Positions 60,458 to 64,000 of a stretch of 64,000 nt of DNA are shown here, one piece after another; position 1 is the first letter of the stretch, and the number at the start of each line of letters is the position of its first letter. The position numbers were made by a program, and so were the translations under genes. The notes beneath the pieces were generated by a model. That model worked only from the letters and a program-made list of their open reading frames with translations, was not told the origin of the DNA and searched no databases. The stretch spans positions 1 to 64,000 of the forward strand of contig JAJFKS010000028.1 in NCBI GenBank assembly GCA_021773115.1. The letters run 5' to 3'. This DNA is from Woeseiaceae bacterium (GTDB lineage: Bacteria; Pseudomonadota; Gammaproteobacteria; Steroidobacterales; Woeseiaceae).

Positions 60458-61549
60458 TCACGACAAATGCGGCAGAGCGAGATACTCCGAAGACTGCATT
60501 TCGACCAGGCGACTGACCGTCCGGCTAAATTCGAAGCTCAGGCGCTTTCCCGTGTACAGGTTCTCGACCTCAGTGTCGGCCGAGACAATCATTTTTACGC
60601 GCCGGTCGTAAAATTCGTCGACCAGTGCAATGAATCGACGCGCCTGGTCGTCGCGTGTTCTGTCCAGCGGCGGCACACCCGAAACGATGACGCACGGATA
60701 CCAGCGAGCAATTTCGATGTAATCCGCCTGGCTGCGCGGGCCGTCGCACAAGGCCTCAAACGTGAACCAGGCGACACCCTTGCCGCATTTGTAAGCCACT
60801 AGTGGCCGGCCGTTGATTTCGAGCTCGACATTCTCACGAATTTCGCTGGTTGCCGATTTGCCAAAGAAATAGTCGAGGCGCTCCCTCGCATCCTCGTCAT
60901 TCGGCATCAGGTAGGTACCGGCCTTCTGCAACAGCCTGAGCCGATAATCGGCGTCGCCGTCCATATGGATCAGGTCCGTATGCGACTTGATTTGCTCGAT
61001 CGCCGGGAGAAACTGCTGCCGTTGAAGACCGTCCCTGTACAAGTCGTCCGGACTGGCGTTCGATGTCGCCACCAGTGTGACTCCGCGGCTAAACAAGCCA
61101 TTCAACAGCCTGCCGAGAATCATTGCGTCGCCAATGTCGCTGACGAAGAACTCGTCGAAACACAGTACACGTGTTTCGGCGGCCATCTCTGCCGCGACTG
61201 CGTCGAGCGGGTCTTCGACATCCGCATGGCTCTGCAAACGGGCGTGCACCTCGCGCATCATGCGGTGGAAGTGGATACGTTTTTTTTGCGCAATATTGAG
61301 ACTTTCGAAAAACAGGTCCATCAGGAAGGTCTTGCCGCGACCGACCCCGCCCCAGAGATAAAGCCCCTTGACGAGGGCAGGGGCTGCCGGTCGTTGAAAA
61401 ATGACGTCGAGCAGTCGCCGCTTGGGTGACGAGGCTCGGTAAAGGCGTTGTTGCAAGTCCTGCAGTCTTTCTATGACCTCAATCTGCGCAGGGTCGCGAA
61501 CGTGACCTTCGCGGGTCAGGCTTTTCTCGTAGATGGCGCGAATTTTCAA
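60458..61549 (-). CDS. zapE: AFG1-like cell division ATPase ZapE
   Basis: This 363-aa AAA-type ATPase starts at TTG 61549. It has Walker A in LYLWGGVGRGKTFLMDLFFE (near residue 70), MREVHARLQSH, Walker B CFDEFFVSDIGDAMILGRLL, and ATSNASPDDLYRDGLQRQQF. ZapE associates with FtsZ under stress in E. coli, and the family is related to mitochondrial Afg1. Divergent from the ETF-QO gene. Confidence 0.92.
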   Translation of the reverse strand: MKIRAIYEKSLTREGHVRDPAQIEVIERLQDLQQRLYRASSPKRRLLDVIFQRPAAPALVKGLYLWGGVGRGKTFLMDLFFESLNIAQKKRIHFHRMMREVHARLQSHADVEDPLDAVAAEMAAETRVLCFDEFFVSDIGDAMILGRLLNGLFSRGVTLVATSNASPDDLYRDGLQRQQFLPAIEQIKSHTDLIHMDGDADYRLRLLQKAGTYLMPNDEDARERLDYFFGKSATSEIRENVELEINGRPLVAYKCGKGVAWFTFEALCDGPRSQADYIEIARWYPCVIVSGVPPLDRTRDDQARRFIALVDEFYDRRVKMIVSADTEVENLYTGKRLSFEFSRTVSRLVEMQSSEYLALPHLS

Positions 61550-61667
61550 ACTACCGATTTACCTGTATCTTGGAAAGTCAATGAGGTCGGCAAGATTACA
61601 TGCCACGAAATAAAGCTGCCACATTGCTTGCTAGAATACTTTCCAGTCCGGGTGGGAAAACTGAACT

Positions 61668-63317
61668 ATGTCAGAAACAGCAGAACGCGAATCGATGGAG
61701 TTTGACGTCGTCATTGTGGGTGGCGGTCCAGCGGGCCTGTCAGCGGCTTGCCGACTGATGCAGCTGGATGACAGCTTGTCGGTGGTCGTTGTGGAAAAGG
61801 GGTCGGAGATTGGGGCACATATATTGTCGGGCAATGTTTTTGAGCCGACAGGCCTTAACGAACTCTTTCCCGATTGGCGTGAAAAGGGCGCGCCAGTCAA
61901 GACCGCGGTCAGCGGCGACAGAGTGCATTACCTGACCAGCGCAACCGGTGCCGTGCCGGTGCCGGGGCTGTTTTTGCCGCGCACAATGCACAACAAGGGC
62001 AATTACATCATCAGCCTGGGGCAACTCTGCCAGTGGCTGGGCGAACAGGCCGAGTCGATGGGCGTCAACGTGTTTCCTGGATTCGCGGCATCCGAGGTGC
62101 TGTACGACGCCGACGCTAAAGTCATTGGTGTCGCAACCAGCGATATGGGCGTTGGCAAAAACGGCGAAAAGAAGGAGTCCTTCGTCGCGGGCTACGAGCT
62201 ACTGGGCAAATACACGGTGTTTGCTGAAGGCGTGCGGGGCAATCTGGGCGAGCAGTTGATCAAGAAATTCGATCTGAGAAAGGATCGAGATCCGCAGCAC
62301 TATGGCCTCGGTATCAAGGAAATCTGGGAGATCGACCCGGCTCTGCATGAGCCCGGACTGGTTGTACATACGGCGGGTTGGCCAATGGACCCGCATACCG
62401 AGGGCGGTGGGTTTCTATACCATGCCGAAAACAACCAGGTATTCGCCGGATTTATCGTTGCACTCAATTATAGGAATCCACATCTGTCGCCGTTCAGCGA
62501 GTTTCAACGCTGGAAGCTGCATCCGAAGATTCGCTGCTATCTTGAGGGCGGCAAACGAATCGCCTACGGTGCGCGCGCGGTGAACAAAGGCGGGCTGCAA
62601 TCGCTGCCGAAGCTGACGGTACCAGGCGGACTGTTGATCGGTTGTGCGGCGGGATTTCTCAATGGTGCCAAGATCAAAGGTGCGCACACGGCGATCAAGA
62701 CGGGCATGTTGGCCGCGGAAGGTATTCATGTAGCGCTGGCGTCGAACGAGGCGGGTGGCGAAGAATTGCGCGCTTTTGAAGAAGGGGTCAAGGCATCCTG
62801 GGTCTACAAGGAACTCCATCAGTCCCGAAACTTTGGACCCGGGCTGCACAAATTCGGCAATTTCTGGGGCGCGGCGTTCGCCTTCATCGACCAGAATATT
62901 TTCTTCGGCAAACTGCCGTTTACCTGGCACAACAGGGAGCCGGATCACGAGTCCCTCGACCGCGCATCGGACGCGAAGGTCATCGACTATCCGAAACCGG
63001 ATGGTCAATTCACCTTCGATCGATTGACGTCCGTGTTTTTGTCCAGCACGAACCACGAAGAGGACCAGCCTTCGCACCTGAAGCTGAAGGATGAATCCAT
63101 TCCAGTCGCCTACAACCTGCCGGAGTTCGATGAGCCGGCGCAACGCTACTGTCCTGCCGGTGTCTATGAAATCGTCGAAGAGGGCGGCGAGCCGAAGTTC
63201 CAGATCAACGCGCAGAACTGCGTTCATTGCAAGACCTGCGACATCAAGGACCCGAAACAGAATATCGTCTGGACGGTTCCCGAAGGCGGAGGTGGTCCCA
63301 ACTATTCCGGCATGTAA
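61668..63317 (+). CDS. etfD: Electron transfer flavoprotein-ubiquinone oxidoreductase
   Basis: This 549-aa inner-membrane-associated enzyme passes electrons from reduced ETF to ubiquinone, serving the acyl-CoA dehydrogenases. It has the FAD motif DVVIVGGGPAGLSAACRLMQ, EKGSEIGAHILSGNVFEP, VHTAGWPMDPHTEGGGFLYH for quinone/membrane contact, and the C-terminal [4Fe-4S] site with CPAGVYEI and QNCVHCKTCDIKDPKQNI. Electron-transfer subunits etfA and etfB are not in the window. Confidence 0.96.
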   Translation: MSETAERESMEFDVVIVGGGPAGLSAACRLMQLDDSLSVVVVEKGSEIGAHILSGNVFEPTGLNELFPDWREKGAPVKTAVSGDRVHYLTSATGAVPVPGLFLPRTMHNKGNYIISLGQLCQWLGEQAESMGVNVFPGFAASEVLYDADAKVIGVATSDMGVGKNGEKKESFVAGYELLGKYTVFAEGVRGNLGEQLIKKFDLRKDRDPQHYGLGIKEIWEIDPALHEPGLVVHTAGWPMDPHTEGGGFLYHAENNQVFAGFIVALNYRNPHLSPFSEFQRWKLHPKIRCYLEGGKRIAYGARAVNKGGLQSLPKLTVPGGLLIGCAAGFLNGAKIKGAHTAIKTGMLAAEGIHVALASNEAGGEELRAFEEGVKASWVYKELHQSRNFGPGLHKFGNFWGAAFAFIDQNIFFGKLPFTWHNREPDHESLDRASDAKVIDYPKPDGQFTFDRLTSVFLSSTNHEEDQPSHLKLKDESIPVAYNLPEFDEPAQRYCPAGVYEIVEEGGEPKFQINAQNCVHCKTCDIKDPKQNIVWTVPEGGGGPNYSGM

Positions 63318-63334
63318 CAGCGCCGGCGGCTTGC

Positions 63335-64000
63335 TTACTTAGGCTGCATCCGTATCGCACCGTCGATGCGAATCGTTTCGCCATTGACGACTGGGTTGCC
63401 ATAGATAAATGCCGCCGTGTCGGCGTATTCCTCAGGACGGCCGAGTCTTGGAGGAAACGGAATCTGCTTGCCGAGCGAGTCGCGGACATCTTCCGGCATG
63501 CCCGCCATCATTGGTGTCATGAATATGCCGGGTGCGATGGTATTAACGCGAATGCCGAACTGTGCGAACTCGCGCGCCAATGGCAACATCATGCCAACGA
63601 CACCACCTTTGGACGCCGAATACGCGGCTTGACCAATCTGGCCTTCGAACGCTGCGACTGAGGCGGTACTGATGACGACACCGCGTTCACCCTCGGCATT
63701 CGGCTCGTTCAGCTGCATGACTGCTGCAGCCTCTTTGGTAACGATGTAGGTCCCAAGCAGATTGATCTGGATGACACGATTAAAATTTTCCGCGGGCCAT
63801 GGGCCGTCGCGGCCCAATGTGCGGCCGGCGGTCGCGATGCCGGCACAGTTGACCGCCAGCGTAATGCCGCCCATGAAGTCTTTTGCGGATGCTATTGCGG
63901 CTTTAACGGCTGCTTCATTAGCGACATCCGTGCGCACAAATAGCGATCGGTCTCCGAGTTTTTCGACACTGGCCGCGCCTTGCTCTTCGTTGATGTCCAG
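63335..64000 (-). CDS. Short-chain 3-hydroxyacyl-CoA dehydrogenase (type II-like), partial
   Basis: The reading frame is open to the right edge, so the N-terminus with the nucleotide motif lies outside. The visible 221 residues have NCAGIATAGRTL, the catalytic Ser region VVISTASVAAFEGQIGQAAY, SASKGG (YxxxK intact) and GIRVNTIAPGIFMTPMMAGM. This resembles HSD17B10/3-hydroxy-2-methylbutyryl-CoA dehydrogenase-type enzymes of branched-chain or fatty-acid breakdown. It is convergent with ETF-QO, 17 nt apart. Confidence 0.88.
   Translation of the reverse strand: MDINEEQGAASVEKLGDRSLFVRTDVANEAAVKAAIASAKDFMGGITLAVNCAGIATAGRTLGRDGPWPAENFNRVIQINLLGTYIVTKEAAAVMQLNEPNAEGERGVVISTASVAAFEGQIGQAAYSASKGGVVGMMLPLAREFAQFGIRVNTIAPGIFMTPMMAGMPEDVRDSLGKQIPFPPRLGRPEEYADTAAFIYGNPVVNGETIRIDGAIRMQPK

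Noticed and set aside
1..64000. tRNA, rRNA or known riboswitch
   Set aside because: I scanned intergenic regions, including those before queF, moaA and the polyamine genes, and saw no cloverleaf, rRNA-like block or convincing aptamer; most intergenic gaps are too short.

Overview
This 64 kb window looks like the chromosome of a free-living, probably marine, aerobic gammaproteobacterium. The evidence is ETF-ubiquinone oxidoreductase, a paired acyl-CoA dehydrogenase set, a TonB-dependent receptor, a full-length (about 1,600 aa) NAD-glutamate dehydrogenase, long-form QueF, and a non-cyanobacterial cyanophycin operon. A Woeseiales-like lineage is a guess from gene content and repeat style only. 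No tRNA, rRNA, CRISPR array or phage module was recognised.

Bases 1-12.2 kb are an accessory region. It holds about 16 short, mostly solitary genes, and most of their products are secreted, lipidated or membrane-bound: an NTF2-like protein, an M23-like protein, a trypsin-like protease, small membrane proteins, a membrane-tethered XRE regulator, an ASCH protein, a GNAT acetyltransferase, a nucleotidyltransferase-like protein, a cytochrome c'-type protein and an ICMT-like methyltransferase. They are separated by at least 12 copies of one short repeat (core GGCCGAACTGAG), all in the same orientation, roughly one copy per gene. The region also carries two identical-orientation 5' ends of an IS110-family element 4.8 kb apart, an internally deleted IS1182-like transposase and several gene remnants. 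One further repeat copy lies at 37.66 kb beside an arsenite efflux gene.

From 12.3 kb onward the window is dense with housekeeping and metabolic genes. queF is followed by cphB-cphA and a Mur-ligase-only CphA paralogue (cyanophycin breakdown and synthesis), an EVE protein, and a DUF47-PitA phosphate uptake pair. A putrescine/agmatine cluster spans 21.2-30.6 kb: two PuuA-like gamma-glutamylputrescine synthetases, an IclR regulator with a palindromic operator candidate, an NhaC-family transporter, PuuD, a putrescine-type aminotransferase, agmatinase and a TetR regulator. Arginine released from cyanophycin could feed agmatine/putrescine turnover and then glutamate, which the NAD-glutamate dehydrogenase at 54-59 kb oxidises. 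That link is inference, because no arginine decarboxylase or isoaspartyl dipeptidase is present here.

Next come an unusual 988-aa protein joining two receiver-like domains, a membrane span, a repeat region and a TonB C-terminus; divergent thrS and glnS whose promoter region is a large inverted repeat; acr3; two small envelope proteins; a SAM hydrolase; a YhhQ-type queuosine-precursor transporter; an acyl-CoA dehydrogenase pair; a compact overlapping moaA-moaC-mobA-moaD-moaE operon followed by a MaoC-like gene; a nitrilase-type hydrolase; a TonB-dependent receptor; a degenerate SDR with tesB; gpmA; NAD-GDH; kynA; a MarR regulator with zapE; ETF-QO; and a partial SDR at the right edge.
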